From positions 1 through 5,594 of the forward strand of contig DASSWN010000086.1 of NCBI GenBank assembly GCA_035704905.1: a stretch of DNA of 5,594 nucleotides. Reading direction: 5' to 3'. This DNA is from DASSWG01 sp035704905. GTDB taxonomy: Bacteria > Bacteroidota > Bacteroidia > Flavobacteriales > Flavobacteriaceae. This document shows positions 5,454-5,594 of the stretch, one piece after another (position 1 is the first letter of the stretch; each line of letters begins with the position of its first letter). Under the pieces are notes generated by a model. The model saw only the letters and a program-made list of their open reading frames with translations. It ran no database searches and was not told where the DNA came from. Made by a program: the position numbers and the translations under genes.

Positions 5454-5594
5454 AACCACTAAGCGGATTCCTGGTTTTGCTTCTCCTTGCAGGCTGCAAG
5501 GATAGAACGCCTTCCTTTGAGGATAAAGTTGCATCGCTCACACAAAAAGAAAGGGATTCTTTGACCGAACGTTATCACGATTTTTCCATGATGG
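5444..5594 (+). CDS. Second lipoprotein (partial, first 50 codons)
   Basis: The gene starts with the ATG at 5444-5446, inside the last codons of the preceding lipoprotein gene in another frame, giving a 10-bp overlap. The translation MSIKPLSGFLVLLLLAGCKD is a clear type II signal peptide, with lipobox L-A-G-C and acylated Cys at residue 18. About 30 further residues, rich in charged amino acids (TQKERDSLTERYHDF), are seen before the window ends, with no stop. No family can be named from this much. The overlap and shared lipoprotein nature suggest a partner of the upstream protein at the same membrane, possibly a paralogue. Confidence 0.85.
   Translation, partial: MSIKPLSGFLVLLLLAGCKDRTPSFEDKVASLTQKERDSLTERYHDFSMM

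Overview
The window looks like chromosomal DNA from a member of the Bacteroidota, most likely a flavobacterium. The signs are AT-rich sequence, starts without a Shine-Dalgarno motif, lipoproteins with short L-x-G-C lipoboxes, a secreted protein whose predicted signal cleavage leaves an N-terminal Gln, and MacB/FtsX-type permeases of the kind common in that phylum. The genus cannot be fixed from the sequence alone.

Left part (1-2854, all minus strand): an ABC transporter operon read right to left. An ATPase of the MacB/LolD type (2153-2854) overlaps by 8 bp the start of a first MacB/FtsX permease (913-2160). A second, paralogous permease follows (1-743) and runs off the window. The ATPase and the two non-identical permeases probably form one transporter with a heterodimeric membrane part. 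The whole 169-bp spacer between the permease genes is a 7-bp-period tandem array of 24 units. The array begins at the stop codon of the first permease, and its last unit supplies the only plausible (TTG) start codon of the second. This is the most unusual feature here.

Middle part (3062-4024, minus strand): a small secreted, probably outer-membrane beta-barrel protein (3437-3955) is followed by genetic debris. An approximately 35-codon internal piece of a HipA-like kinase (3306-3410) is joined, out of frame, to the C-terminal two thirds of a DUF3037 protein (3062-3310). HipA-like kinase and DUF3037 genes are usually neighbours, so this looks like a two-gene module collapsed by internal deletion.

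Right part (4025-5594): a 325-bp divergent intergenic region holds a perfect 10-bp hairpin, a start-less coding-like remnant and two weak candidate promoters. It is followed on the plus strand by two lipoprotein genes that overlap by 10 bp. The first (4350-5453) is complete and has a C-terminal half resembling the TonB C-terminal-like fold; the second (from 5444) is cut by the window end.

I see no tRNA, rRNA, CRISPR array, insertion sequence or recognised defence system. All family names come from reading motifs, not from a database search.
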